From: Collinsella sp.
GTDB taxonomy: Bacteria; Actinomycetota; Coriobacteriia; Coriobacteriales; Coriobacteriaceae
Direction: 5' to 3'
Length of the DNA: 13,497 nucleotides
NCBI GenBank assembly: GCA_019425005.1
Contig: JAHYYK010000056.1
Coordinates: 1 to 13,497 of the forward strand
The notes below the pieces were generated by a model, which was not told the origin of the DNA, did no database searches, and saw only the letters and a program-made list of their open reading frames with translations. A program made the translations under genes and the position numbers. Position 1 is the stretch's first letter, and every line of letters starts with the position of its first letter. Below are positions 1 to 6,840 of the stretch, one piece after another.

Positions 1-31
1 TTTGTTTCCGCTCGCGTGCGCTGCGGGGATT

Positions 32-64
32 AGTATACACAGAAGTCTGTCCGGCCCGCAACAA
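32..64 (-). promoter_or_regulatory. Candidate strong (rRNA/tRNA-type) promoter reading out of the left edge
   Basis: On the minus strand a -10 hexamer TATACT (32-37, five of six consensus bases) lies 18 nt from TTGCGG (56-61). A TTGTTG overlaps that -35 at 59-64 with a 21-nt spacer. Directly upstream, at 65-85, is a run of A and T tracts resembling the UP element of a stable-RNA promoter. The transcript would leave the window at base 1, so the gene served is not visible. The -35 is poor, so the AT-rich upstream block and the -10 carry the call. Confidence 0.45.
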
Positions 65-92
65 CTTTTTTGAAAAAATTTTTTGGCTGTCC

Positions 93-237
93 GGGAGGGT
101 CTCCGGGGCCGGCTGGCGCGGGTTAAGTTTGCTGCTCTACAGTCCTGCGCAAGACGGAAAGCACATTAAGTGCTTTCCTTTGCGTGCGGAACTCGCGACA
201 AACTTAACCCGCGCCAGCCGGCCCCGGAGACCCTCCC
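93..237. repeat. Long inverted repeat: perfect 39-bp arms, 67-nt centre
   Basis: Bases 93-131 are the exact reverse complement of 199-237, 39 of 39 positions. The 67-nt centre (132-198) contains a second perfect hairpin, GGAAAGCAC (156-164) with GTGCTTTCC (170-178) and a 5-nt loop. Flanking parts of the centre pair imperfectly as well, so the whole 145 nt forms one quasi-palindrome. There is no adjoining U tract, so it is not a simple terminator. Candidates are a MITE-like or palindromic intergenic repeat, a long structured RNA, or an invertible segment. No target-site duplication is obvious. Confidence 0.9.
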
Positions 238-352
238 TGCCGTCACTTAGTTCAACCAGTTTTGCGGGCGTGCGCCGCTGCGCGGCTAGCCCGCGTGCTC
301 CTCGGCGGGGTTGTCTTAGGCTGTTGTTGAAGCTCGTCCTTTTGCTGAAAGA

Positions 353-385
353 AAAACGGGAGATGCGGTTTGCATCCCCCGTTTT
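353..385 (-). terminator. Intrinsic terminator of the metallophosphoesterase gene
   Basis: The stem is AAAACGGG (353-360) against CCCGTTTT (378-385), continued by GATGC (362-366) with GCATC (372-376). There is one A/C mismatch and a GGTTT loop. Read on the minus strand, the hairpin begins 8 nt after the stop codon and ends in a T-rich run. The A/T-flanked stem could also work in the plus direction. Confidence 0.85.
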
Positions 386-392
386 GTTGCGG

Positions 393-860
393 TTAGTCCA
401 AGTCAATAAACTTGGTACTTATGATTTGGCCGTCGTTGACGAGCATTCTGGCCATGGTGGGGCCTCGGGTGCCTCTGGGGTAGCTGGCGCTGCCCGGGTT
501 GAGGACTAGGCAGCGGCCCACTTGGGCTTCTTTGGTTACGTGGGTGTGGCCGTTGATGGCTACGTCTACGGATCCCACCGGAAGGTCTTCGCGGTAGTGG
601 GCTACGGCGAATTTGAGGCCTTCGTAAGTAAAGAGCGCAAGACGGTCTACATCGGGGCCGTAGTCGCGGCAGTAATCGTTGTTGCCCAGTACGGCCCGCA
701 CGGGGGCGATGGTGCATAGGTGCTCGTAGTCCATCTCTGACGTGAGGTCGCCGGCGTGGATAATCAGGTCTGCGCCTTCAAGCTCATCCAGGAGCGCAGG
801 CGAAAGATAGCCGTGGGTGTCCGAGATGATGTCGATACGCTTGGCGCTTGCACTGTTCAT
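393..860 (-). CDS. YfcE/MJ0936-like metallophosphoesterase
   Basis: A 155-residue calcineurin-like phosphoesterase of the small Metallophos_2 family. The metal-binding motifs run in order: D-x-H as SDTHG (13-17), GD as HAGD (35-38), GNND (59-62), a lone H88 in VAHY, and GHTH (104-107). NPGS (121-124) is the usual family tail motif. Length is close to the 155-185 residues typical of YfcE-type enzymes. These are dinuclear (usually Mn) phosphodiesterases of the cytoplasm, active on model phosphodiesters, with a poorly known physiological substrate. The start at 860 is supported by GGAAGGG about 5 nt upstream. The gene is flanked by terminators on both sides, so it is probably a single-gene unit. 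The motif around H88 lacks the more usual GH, but the histidine itself is kept. Confidence 0.9.
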   Translation of the reverse strand: MNSASAKRIDIISDTHGYLSPALLDELEGADLIIHAGDLTSEMDYEHLCTIAPVRAVLGNNDYCRDYGPDVDRLALFTYEGLKFAVAHYREDLPVGSVDVAINGHTHVTKEAQVGRCLVLNPGSASYPRGTRGPTMARMLVNDGQIISTKFIDLD

Positions 861-900
861 GGGATCCCTTCCGCAAAAAACGATTCGGCAGATACATACA

Positions 901-950
901 AAAAGGCCCCACGGCTCCGCAGACGATGGGTCTACAGGGCTGCGGGGCCA
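901..950 (-). terminator. Intrinsic terminator after the first LytTR regulator gene
   Basis: The outer stem is GGCCCC (906-911) with GGGGCC (945-950). It is continued by an imperfect four-pair stretch and closed by AGAC/GTCT (922-925 with 931-934). On the minus strand the stem is followed by five T (901-905). It starts 5 nt beyond the regulator's stop codon and ends the glycosyltransferase-kinase-regulator operon. Confidence 0.88.
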
Positions 951-955
951 GTGTG

Positions 956-1672
956 CTAGAGGCTCAGAGCCTTCTTGAGCGGCACGACGCGGCGGCGCGA
1001 AACCGGCACGCGTTCGTCGACGCCCGTAATGCCCAGCTGGATGGCGCCCGAGGGCACCGTCTCAACGTCCGTGACGCACGCCAAGTTGACGATATAGCGG
1101 CGGTGAACACGGAAGAAGCCAAAATCGCAGAGCTTGGCCTCAAACTGCGCCAGCGAGGTCGTCGACAAAAAGCGATCATCGACGGTATAGATGCAGGAGT
1201 AATCGTCCTTGGCCATGATAAAGCGAATGTCGTCCACGGGAATGAGCACCTTGCGGCCGCCCTTTTCCACCGGGATACGCTCGATGGTCACCTTGCTGTC
1301 CGTAACCGGCTTAGCGCGTTGCATGACCTTCTCGATCGCGCGATCCAAGCGAGCTTCCTCGACAGGCTTCATCAGATAATCGACAGCATCCACGTCGAAT
1401 GCCTCGACCGCATGATCGCTGTACGCGGTCACAAACACGATCGCCGGCGGATTTTTGAGCTTATGCAGCGCCTCGGCAAGTTGCAGGCCCGAGGCACCGG
1501 GCATCGAGATATCGAGAAACACGACATCCACGCGACTTTCCATAAGCATCTCGATGGCGGAGCGAACGCTCGACGCTTCTGTGATCGTGCCGATCTTGCC
1601 CGTCTGCTCGAGCAAGAAGCGAAGTTCCGAACGGGCCGGGGCCTCATCATCCACAATCATCGCACGCAGCAT
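956..1672 (-). CDS. LytTR-family response regulator (first system)
   Basis: A 238-residue regulator with an N-terminal receiver domain (about 1-120) and a C-terminal LytTR DNA-binding domain (about 130-235). Receiver residues are complete: acidic pair D8-D9, phosphoacceptor D54 in FLDISMPG, T82 and K102 (MKP). The LytTR part shows the typical FFRVHRRYIVNL block and a VPVSRRR tail. I chose the ATG at 1672 because it gives the canonical MLRAMIVDDE start and has AAAGG 10 nt upstream; a TTG at 1693 would add seven residues. It should be phosphorylated by the kinase encoded just upstream and bind direct repeats in target promoters. A 72-nt gap separates it from the kinase, and a terminator follows. 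It is a clear paralogue of the regulator at 6841-7575. Target genes cannot be read from the sequence. Confidence 0.93.
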   Translation of the reverse strand: MLRAMIVDDEAPARSELRFLLEQTGKIGTITEASSVRSAIEMLMESRVDVVFLDISMPGASGLQLAEALHKLKNPPAIVFVTAYSDHAVEAFDVDAVDYLMKPVEEARLDRAIEKVMQRAKPVTDSKVTIERIPVEKGGRKVLIPVDDIRFIMAKDDYSCIYTVDDRFLSTTSLAQFEAKLCDFGFFRVHRRYIVNLACVTDVETVPSGAIQLGITGVDERVPVSRRRVVPLKKALSL

Positions 1673-1687
1673 AGGGATAAAACCTTT

Positions 1688-1720
1688 CGTCAACTAACTA
1701 CGTCGGGCATCCGCCAACTA
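1688..1720. repeat. Imperfect direct repeat between kinase and regulator genes
   Basis: CGTCAACTA (1688-1696) and CGCCAACTA (1712-1720) differ at one base and start 24 bp apart, just upstream of the regulator start. LytTR proteins bind pairs of direct repeats about two helical turns apart, so this could be an internal autoregulatory site. The spacing is longer than the usual 20-22 bp and the repeat is short, so chance is a real alternative. Confidence 0.3.
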
Positions 1721-1744
1721 GCGTTAAACCCATAACTTATTATT

Positions 1745-3088
1745 CTACTCTTGAATGTCGAAGATGCTCTCCGACAAATCGAGATGCAGGAGCACTTTAG
1801 TACCCTTGCCCGGGGCCGATTCGACGCGCGTATAGGAGTGCGGCCCATAAAAGCGATGGATGCGCTCCGAAATATTGTGCATGGCCACACCGGCGCCGCC
1901 GCCCTGCGGGGAGTTGGCGTCGGGACGGGCGGAGCGTTCGTCAAACAGTCTGGCAGCGGTGCCTTCGTCCATGCCCACGCCGTCATCGGCGACCGCAATC
2001 AAAATCGCATCTTCGCCATCCCTGTGGACCGACACATCGATCCCCAGTGCATCGCCGTCGCCCATACCGTGGCGCACGGCATTCTCGACGATCGGCTGGA
2101 TTACAAATGCCGGCACCAGCGTGTCCTCGACGTCCTCGGACACGTCGAAGGTCGCTAGCACGCGATCCTCGCCAAAACGCGCCTTCTCAAACGTCAGGTA
2201 GCGTTTGGTCTGTGCGACCTCGCGCGACACGGGAATGAGCGAGCCCGAATTGTCGAGCGTGGCGCGATAGAACGAGGAGAACTCGCGCAGCAGCTCGCGG
2301 GCGCGCAGCGGGTCGGTACGCGTAAACGACGCGATGGTATTGAGCGTGTTGAACAGAAAATGCGGGTTGATCTGCGCCTGCAGGGCACGCACCTCGGCAC
2401 GGGCCGTGAGCTCCTTTTGCACCTCGAGCTCGTGGATGGCGAGCTGCGTGGACAGGATCTCGGCAAAACCCGAGGCAAGCGCGTACTGAGTGCGGTCGAC
2501 GGCACGCGGGGTCTTGTAGTAGAACTTGAGCGTGCCGACGGTGCGGTCGCCCACCTTGATAGGAGCGATGATGCCGGCAGGAACATGGTTGTGCGAGCCA
2601 TCCGAACCCACCACGTCCACCACACGGTTGAACGACTGGACGATACCGTGCTCGATGACGTAGCGCGTGGCAAGTGTGTGGATGGGCGAATCGGGCAGTA
2701 GCTTTTCCTCGAACTCGCCCGCGCAGGCCAGCACGTTGCCCTCGTCGGTGATGGCAACCGTCATGGCGCGCGTCTCGGGCAAAATACGCTGGCACACCAG
2801 ACGCGCCGACTCCTGCGTCAGGCCGCCTTTGATGTCCTCGAGCATGGCAGAGGCCACCGAGAGTGTCTCTTCGGTGTACTGCGAACGCACCGAATCGGGA
2901 TTGAGCGTCAAATAGATAAAAATGCACAGAAAGATGCACAGCAGTGCGCAGGCGACCACGGTCGCGATTGGCTCGATTCCGGTCGCCAGGGCGAAAATAA
3001 AGTACACCAGCACGCAAATGGCGCAGACAACGGCGATCACGCGAAAGATTGATATTGAGTTATCGCGCTGGGCGCGGCGGTCGATCAT
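1745..3088 (-). CDS. LytS-type sensor histidine kinase (first system)
   Basis: A 447-residue membrane kinase of the His_kinase/HATPase (LytS/YpdA-like) class. Two hydrophobic segments lie at about 13-36 and 41-62 with only a few residues between them. A GAF-like sensory region follows at about 75-225, then the dimerisation and phosphotransfer block LQAQINPHFLFNT with H243. The ATP-binding domain has an N-box PIVENAVRHG (N336), a G-box DDGVGM (368-373) and a glycine loop GGGAG (397-401). The usual five-helix LYT sensor is absent, so the signal is probably intramembrane or cytoplasmic. The start overlaps the glycosyltransferase stop as ATGA, with GGAGGGG inside the end of that gene, so translation is coupled. 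Its partner is the LytTR regulator downstream. The kinase at 7616-9007 is a paralogue, most similar from the GAF end to the H-box. Confidence 0.93.
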   Translation of the reverse strand: MIDRRAQRDNSISIFRVIAVVCAICVLVYFIFALATGIEPIATVVACALLCIFLCIFIYLTLNPDSVRSQYTEETLSVASAMLEDIKGGLTQESARLVCQRILPETRAMTVAITDEGNVLACAGEFEEKLLPDSPIHTLATRYVIEHGIVQSFNRVVDVVGSDGSHNHVPAGIIAPIKVGDRTVGTLKFYYKTPRAVDRTQYALASGFAEILSTQLAIHELEVQKELTARAEVRALQAQINPHFLFNTLNTIASFTRTDPLRARELLREFSSFYRATLDNSGSLIPVSREVAQTKRYLTFEKARFGEDRVLATFDVSEDVEDTLVPAFVIQPIVENAVRHGMGDGDALGIDVSVHRDGEDAILIAVADDGVGMDEGTAARLFDERSARPDANSPQGGGAGVAMHNISERIHRFYGPHSYTRVESAPGKGTKVLLHLDLSESIFDIQE

Positions 3089-4272
3089 TCAGTCCCCTCC
3101 AGGATGCTGGTCAGTTGTGCGTCGCGCCAGAGCCCGTCCATGATCTTGGGCCAGAAGCTCTGGAAACGCAGGTAGCTTGCAGCGTTTTGGCGCGCGTAGG
3201 TCTTGGCCTCGTCAATACCGTGGCGCCAAATGCGTAGATACCCCTCGTGCTCGCGGGTAAACATACTGCGGACCATGGCGGTCTTGCGCACGCGGTCGTC
3301 GAGCTCGCGCGAAATCCACGGGCCCGGATAGGGCATGAGCGACGCGGCCGTGACAGGAACGAGCTCCTGCTGGTGCGCGGCAAATGTCAGCTTGGCACGC
3401 TCGTAGTGCCAGCGATACACATCCTGCATAAAGCGCGGTGAGCGCTTCTCGGACTCGGGCGGCAGGTGACGAACGGTCCACTCGTTGTCAAACCACACGT
3501 CGTAGCCAAACATGCGCATGTTAAAGAGGTAGTCCAGGTCCTCGCCTCGGGTGATAAACGGGTCAAACGCCACACGGGTAAAGGCGCGGGCATGAAGTGC
3601 CATGAGGCCGCCGCACACGTAGTTTGAACGCGAGATACGGGTGCCCGAGAGCGCCTTTTTCATCCAGCGATTAAACTCGATGCGCTTGGTCCACCAACGA
3701 TGGCAAATGCCCACCTTGTCCGTGGGCGCCAACGGCGATCCGTCGCGATCGTAAAAGTAACCGCTCTTAACCAAAATCGGCAGGCCCTGGCGCGTCTGCT
3801 GGCCCAGCGCATAGGTCGCGCGCTTCATAAAGTCGGCATCGATAACGGTCTCGTCGTCATCCAAAAAGACGACGGCATCGTGGCCGAGCACCGCAGCGCA
3901 GGCAAGCCCCATATTGCGAATGGCGCCGTATCCGCGCAGGCTCACGCACTCGCCCGAGCCCTTGGGAGCAATCTGCGCCACACGGTCGGCGATACGCGAT
4001 GCCTGGGTGTTGGTAACTACGGTGACTTTGAGCGTAGGGTGCGCGTTGACGATTTCGTGCACGCGCTTCGACACATCCGCCGTAGCCGAGATGGGACAGA
4101 CCACCAAAAGGATAATCCTCGGAATGTCGCGCACCTGCTCGAGCGAGGCCAGGCAGCGGTCGAGCTCGGGATTGGTGGCGTCAAGCTTCGTCGAGTGGTC
4201 ATAGGCGCCGGGAGCGTTTGCACGGGCATCATCGCCCGCCCAATATGTTGGAATCACAACCGTGGCGTTCAT
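3085..4272 (-). CDS. Family 2-like (GT-A) glycosyltransferase
   Basis: A soluble 395-residue protein. It starts with a GT-A nucleotide-sugar fold: strand and turn VIPTYW (6-11), a metal-binding DxD-type motif FLDDDE (136-141), an acceptor-side block YVCGGLMA (218-225), and an ED motif in RGEDLDY (242-248) followed by RHLPPES (268-274). The last 120 residues look helical and carry no membrane segment. It probably transfers a sugar in the cytoplasm to an envelope glycolipid, polysaccharide or protein; the substrate is not readable. The ATG at 4272 was chosen over an upstream alternative at 4311 because GGGAGGG lies 5 nt before it and the family N-terminus begins there. The 3' end overlaps the kinase start (ATGA), making it the first gene of the two-component operon, which is an unusual partner. 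Confidence 0.85.
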   Translation of the reverse strand: MNATVVIPTYWAGDDARANAPGAYDHSTKLDATNPELDRCLASLEQVRDIPRIILLVVCPISATADVSKRVHEIVNAHPTLKVTVVTNTQASRIADRVAQIAPKGSGECVSLRGYGAIRNMGLACAAVLGHDAVVFLDDDETVIDADFMKRATYALGQQTRQGLPILVKSGYFYDRDGSPLAPTDKVGICHRWWTKRIEFNRWMKKALSGTRISRSNYVCGGLMALHARAFTRVAFDPFITRGEDLDYLFNMRMFGYDVWFDNEWTVRHLPPESEKRSPRFMQDVYRWHYERAKLTFAAHQQELVPVTAASLMPYPGPWISRELDDRVRKTAMVRSMFTREHEGYLRIWRHGIDEAKTYARQNAASYLRFQSFWPKIMDGLWRDAQLTSILEGTE

Positions 4273-4292
4273 GCCTTCCCTCCCTGCAACAC

Positions 4293-4328
4293 AAAAACGG
4301 GGCGCCGCCAAACACAGGCGACGCCCCG
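4293..4328 (-). terminator. Terminator or leader attenuator before the glycosyltransferase gene
   Basis: CGGGGCG (4298-4304) pairs perfectly with CGCCCCG (4322-4328). The stem continues with CGCC/GGCG after one mismatch and has a 7-nt loop. On the minus strand it is followed by five T (4293-4297). It lies 115 nt beyond the MFS stop and only 25 nt before the glycosyltransferase ATG. It may end MFS transcription. If the operon promoter lies at 4330-4440, it sits in the leader and could attenuate the operon. Confidence 0.8.
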
Positions 4329-4344
4329 CGACCTAGCTGATTCC

Positions 4345-4394
4345 ATCATACCCACTTGGGCAAATCATTGCTCGCAAGTCGCAATGTTTATTGC
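4345..4394 (-). promoter_or_regulatory. Possible promoter/operator of the glycosyltransferase-kinase-regulator operon
   Basis: On the minus strand a -10-like TATGAT lies at 4345-4350. Upstream of it, three copies of one pentamer alternate in orientation: ATTGC (4367-4371), GCAAT (4381-4385), ATTGC (4390-4394). The middle copy can pair with either neighbour, giving two mutually exclusive small hairpins in DNA or RNA. A direct repeat TTGCGA-C-TTGCGA also lies here on the minus strand. No good -35 was found at the right spacing, so the call rests on the -10 and the repeats. Confidence 0.3.
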
Positions 4395-4442
4395 GGATAA
4401 CCCCAAAAGAGTACCGTGGACAGGCACAATAGCCGCTCGCTC

Positions 4443-5702
4443 CTATGCGGCATGCTCCGCCGCCCGAGTCATGCGGGACAGGCGGACCAGCAGCATAAAG
4501 CCAACGATCAGCAGCACGCCAATGGAAAGGACGCCCAGCGACGGGTTGCCGGTCAGCGAGGTGACGATCGACACCAGGAAGGTGCCCATAACGCTTGCAT
4601 AACGACCAAAGATGTCAAAGAAGCCGTAGTACTCGTTGGACTTTTCCTTGGGGATAATGCGGCCAAAGTAGCTACGGCTGAGCGCCTGCACGCCGCCCTG
4701 GAACAGGCCGACCATAATGGCAAGCACCCAAAACTCAAAGGCAGTCTTTAGGAAGAACGCGGCGAACAGCACAATGCCCATGTAGGCGGCGACGGCCACC
4801 AGGATCATGTTGAGCGTGCCCACGCGTCCGGCGAGCTTGCCGTAGATGATGGCAGACGGAAAAGCCACAAACTGCGTAACGAGCAGCGCCAGGACCAGCT
4901 GCGTCGAATCGATGCCCAAAGCCGAGCCGTAACTGGTGGCCATGGAAATGACCGTGTGGACGCCATCGATATAGAAGAAGAACGCGATCATGTAGACCAG
5001 CACGGTCTTGTTGTGGGCGATCTCGCGCATGGTGTGTCCGACCTCGGAGAACACACCGCCCACGATGTGGCCGATGGTGTCCTCGGGACCGCGCTCGCGA
5101 CCGTACTTTTGCTTATAGGTGCGAATGAGCGGCAGAGTAAAGATGAGCCACCAGGCACCAGTGATGATAAACGACAGACGCGTTGCCAGTATGGTGGGGA
5201 CACCAAGAGCGGGGCCACCCATGATGAGCGCCAGGCAGATGATGAACGGCACGGTGGAACCGATGTAGCCCCAGGCATAGCCCGAGCTGGACACGGCGTC
5301 CATGCGCTCGTCGGTGGTAATGTCGGGCAGCATGGCGTCGTAGAACGTCATAGAAGAGTTAAGGCCGATGGTGCACAGCACGTACACGGTCAAAAATGCC
5401 ATGGCGGACATTGGGATAGCCTGCGCCAGGCAAAGAACCAGGCCCGTGAGGAAGAAACCCAAGAAGAACTTGATCTTGTTGCCAGCGTAGTCGGCAAGCG
5501 CGCCCAGAATGGGCATGAGCATGGCAATGACCAGCGAGGCAATCGTCTGCGCGTTGCCCCAAGCGACCACCAGGTCTGCCGAGGAAGCACCGGTATTGAT
5601 GGCGTTAAAGTAGATGGGCACCACCGAGGTATTGAGCAACACGAGGGCCGAATTGCCCACATCGTACATAACCCAGTTACGCTCGAGCTTGGTGTATTTC
5701 AT
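4443..5702 (-). CDS. UMF1-family MFS transporter (Atg22-like)
   Basis: A 419-residue integral membrane protein with about 12 hydrophobic segments. It belongs to the UMF1/Atg22-like branch of the major facilitator superfamily. The branch signatures are YDVGNSA (13-19), FYDAMLPDI (120-128), FFFYIDGVHTV (241-251), GGVQALSRSYFGRIIP (336-351) and EYYGFFDIFGRYASVMG (357-373). Yeast Atg22 exports amino acids from the vacuole; bacterial members are mostly uncharacterised and may export amino acids or other small solutes. Length fits the family and no truncation is seen. The ATG at 5702 has AAGGGG 8 nt upstream. It lies 101 nt downstream of the phospholipase-like gene with no clear terminator between, so co-transcription is possible. 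Transported substrate unknown. Confidence 0.88.
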   Translation of the reverse strand: MKYTKLERNWVMYDVGNSALVLLNTSVVPIYFNAINTGASSADLVVAWGNAQTIASLVIAMLMPILGALADYAGNKIKFFLGFFLTGLVLCLAQAIPMSAMAFLTVYVLCTIGLNSSMTFYDAMLPDITTDERMDAVSSSGYAWGYIGSTVPFIICLALIMGGPALGVPTILATRLSFIITGAWWLIFTLPLIRTYKQKYGRERGPEDTIGHIVGGVFSEVGHTMREIAHNKTVLVYMIAFFFYIDGVHTVISMATSYGSALGIDSTQLVLALLVTQFVAFPSAIIYGKLAGRVGTLNMILVAVAAYMGIVLFAAFFLKTAFEFWVLAIMVGLFQGGVQALSRSYFGRIIPKEKSNEYYGFFDIFGRYASVMGTFLVSIVTSLTGNPSLGVLSIGVLLIVGFMLLVRLSRMTRAAEHAA

Positions 5703-5803
5703 GGACAGGGCCCCTTCGTATTCGCCCGATATGCAGTTAGTTCATCGTACCCCAATTGTCCAGAGGCACCGGTAAGGATTCGGCAAAGGGGCACGCACGA
5801 GCC

Positions 5804-6748
5804 CTACTCCTCGCGGTCGAACTCTTCGTCGGCGCCGAGCACGCGACCGCTGTAATTGACGTGGTTGGTCACGGCTTCCATATCGCCGGTCTCGATAAAG
5901 CGGGCGACGGTGAGCTCGTAATCGAGCAGTGCGCGGTCAAAGACCTCGGGGAAGCTCTCGGTCGAGACCTCATCGGTAAAGGGGTTCTTCCATGCCAAGT
6001 GGCCCAGGTTGCCGGTACGCTCGGGCAGCTCGGTCGTCACGCGGTGCGCAAGGCCGTCGAGCAGCGAATAATCGTGCACCAAGCCCTCGAGCAGGGCAAT
6101 CGCGCGCGTCTTGGCCGAACCGGCGGGCTCGATAGTGCGGTAGAGCAGCTGCATGTCGGCTACGGCGCCGCCGTACTCTCCCACCGGGATATCGATGCCG
6201 TACACGCGTCCGGCAACATAGCTCATCAGCACACCGGCAACGCGATTGATGCGGTCGGTAGTGACGATCTCGCCCGCCGGCGGATAATCCTCGACCGTAG
6301 CCCCATCGCGCTTGAGCTGCAGCATCAGCACGTCCAGGTCGCTTTCGAGCACGGCATGAACTTGACTGCCCGAAGCCTCGAGCTCGGGATCGGACTCGAC
6401 AATGCCAAACTGCTGCTCGTAGACAAAGGGGTGGGCATTGCGATCGAGCACATAGTGCGACAGCAGACCCAGCGCAAAGGCGCGACCCAAGCTGGCGTCG
6501 CGCGGCAGCAGATGCGACACGCCGTCGCGCAGGCACGCGAACTGGCGAGACATGCGCGAGCGATGCATGACCTGCGCCAGCAGCGTACAGTCGGAAACAC
6601 GCGGTGTCAGAATGTGGAAGAAAAACGGGTCGGGGCCCTGGTTGCCCAGGATAAAGGCAATACGCTCCTCGTCGGACGTGATAACGCCCTGCGGAAGACG
6701 GTCGATGCTTTCCTCGCCAAACAGATGATGCGTAATGAGCGCAGGCAT
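5804..6748 (-). CDS. Zinc-dependent phospholipase C-like protein
   Basis: A 314-residue protein of the zinc-dependent phospholipase C-like family (Zn_dep_PLPC). Expected metal ligands are H7 and H8 near the N-terminus (MPALITHHLF), D40 in GNQGPDPFFF (35-44), and the helix block GLLSHYVLDRNAHPF with H98, D102 and H106. There is no signal peptide or membrane segment, unlike secreted clostridial or Bacillus phospholipases C, so it probably acts inside the cell or is leaderless. The role in this branch is unknown, and a phosphoesterase acting on another substrate is possible. The ATG at 6748 was chosen because AAAGGA lies 5 nt upstream and the family starts there; a GTG at 6778 adds ten unlikely residues. 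The C-terminal half (about 150-314) has no motif I recognise. Residue numbers for the second block are accurate to one or two. Confidence 0.75.
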   Translation of the reverse strand: MPALITHHLFGEESIDRLPQGVITSDEERIAFILGNQGPDPFFFHILTPRVSDCTLLAQVMHRSRMSRQFACLRDGVSHLLPRDASLGRAFALGLLSHYVLDRNAHPFVYEQQFGIVESDPELEASGSQVHAVLESDLDVLMLQLKRDGATVEDYPPAGEIVTTDRINRVAGVLMSYVAGRVYGIDIPVGEYGGAVADMQLLYRTIEPAGSAKTRAIALLEGLVHDYSLLDGLAHRVTTELPERTGNLGHLAWKNPFTDEVSTESFPEVFDRALLDYELTVARFIETGDMEAVTNHVNYSGRVLGADEEFDREE

Positions 6749-6780
6749 AATGATCCTTTCGATTTCATTCGATGCCACCC

Positions 6781-6807
6781 ATTATGCCCACCGCGCGCCC
6801 GTGCCAA
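6781..6807 (-). promoter_or_regulatory. Candidate promoter of the phospholipase-like gene
   Basis: On the minus strand TTGGCA (6802-6807, five of six consensus) and CATAAT (6781-6786, five of six) are 15 nt apart, or 16 using the overlapping TTTGGC. They lie 33 nt before the start codon at 6748. The hexamers are good but the spacing is short. No terminator was seen between this site and the regulator gene upstream. Confidence 0.4.
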
Positions 6808-6840
6808 ACCTGCGGCGGTAAACGGTGGCGTGCGGACCGC

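Larger units (their letters stand above)
1..352. other. Gene-free structured region
   Basis: No convincing coding sequence is present; the open frames here are low-complexity and lie over palindromic DNA. The stretch holds the candidate promoter near the left edge, an A/T tract at 65-85, the long inverted repeat at 93-237, and a further GC-rich imperfect hairpin at 264-294 (arms GCGGGC and GCCCGC with an inner GCCGC/GCGGC stem). The remainder up to the terminator at 353 shows nothing recognisable. Confidence 0.7.

Noticed and set aside
142..146. Lipoprotein reading of the C39 protein (LMSSC at protein residues 142-146)
   Set aside because: The cysteine follows 145 residues, including a 125-residue polar tail, far beyond the length of a type II signal peptide. 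A membrane anchor is the better explanation. Coordinates here are protein residues.
93..237. CRISPR or simple terminator reading of the inverted repeat
   Set aside because: There are only two arms, inverted rather than direct, with no spacer array and no T run next to the stem.
129..509. 126-codon frame on the plus strand
   Set aside because: It runs through the inverted repeat and terminator and into the antisense of the phosphoesterase gene. The product is Arg/Ser/Leu-rich low complexity.
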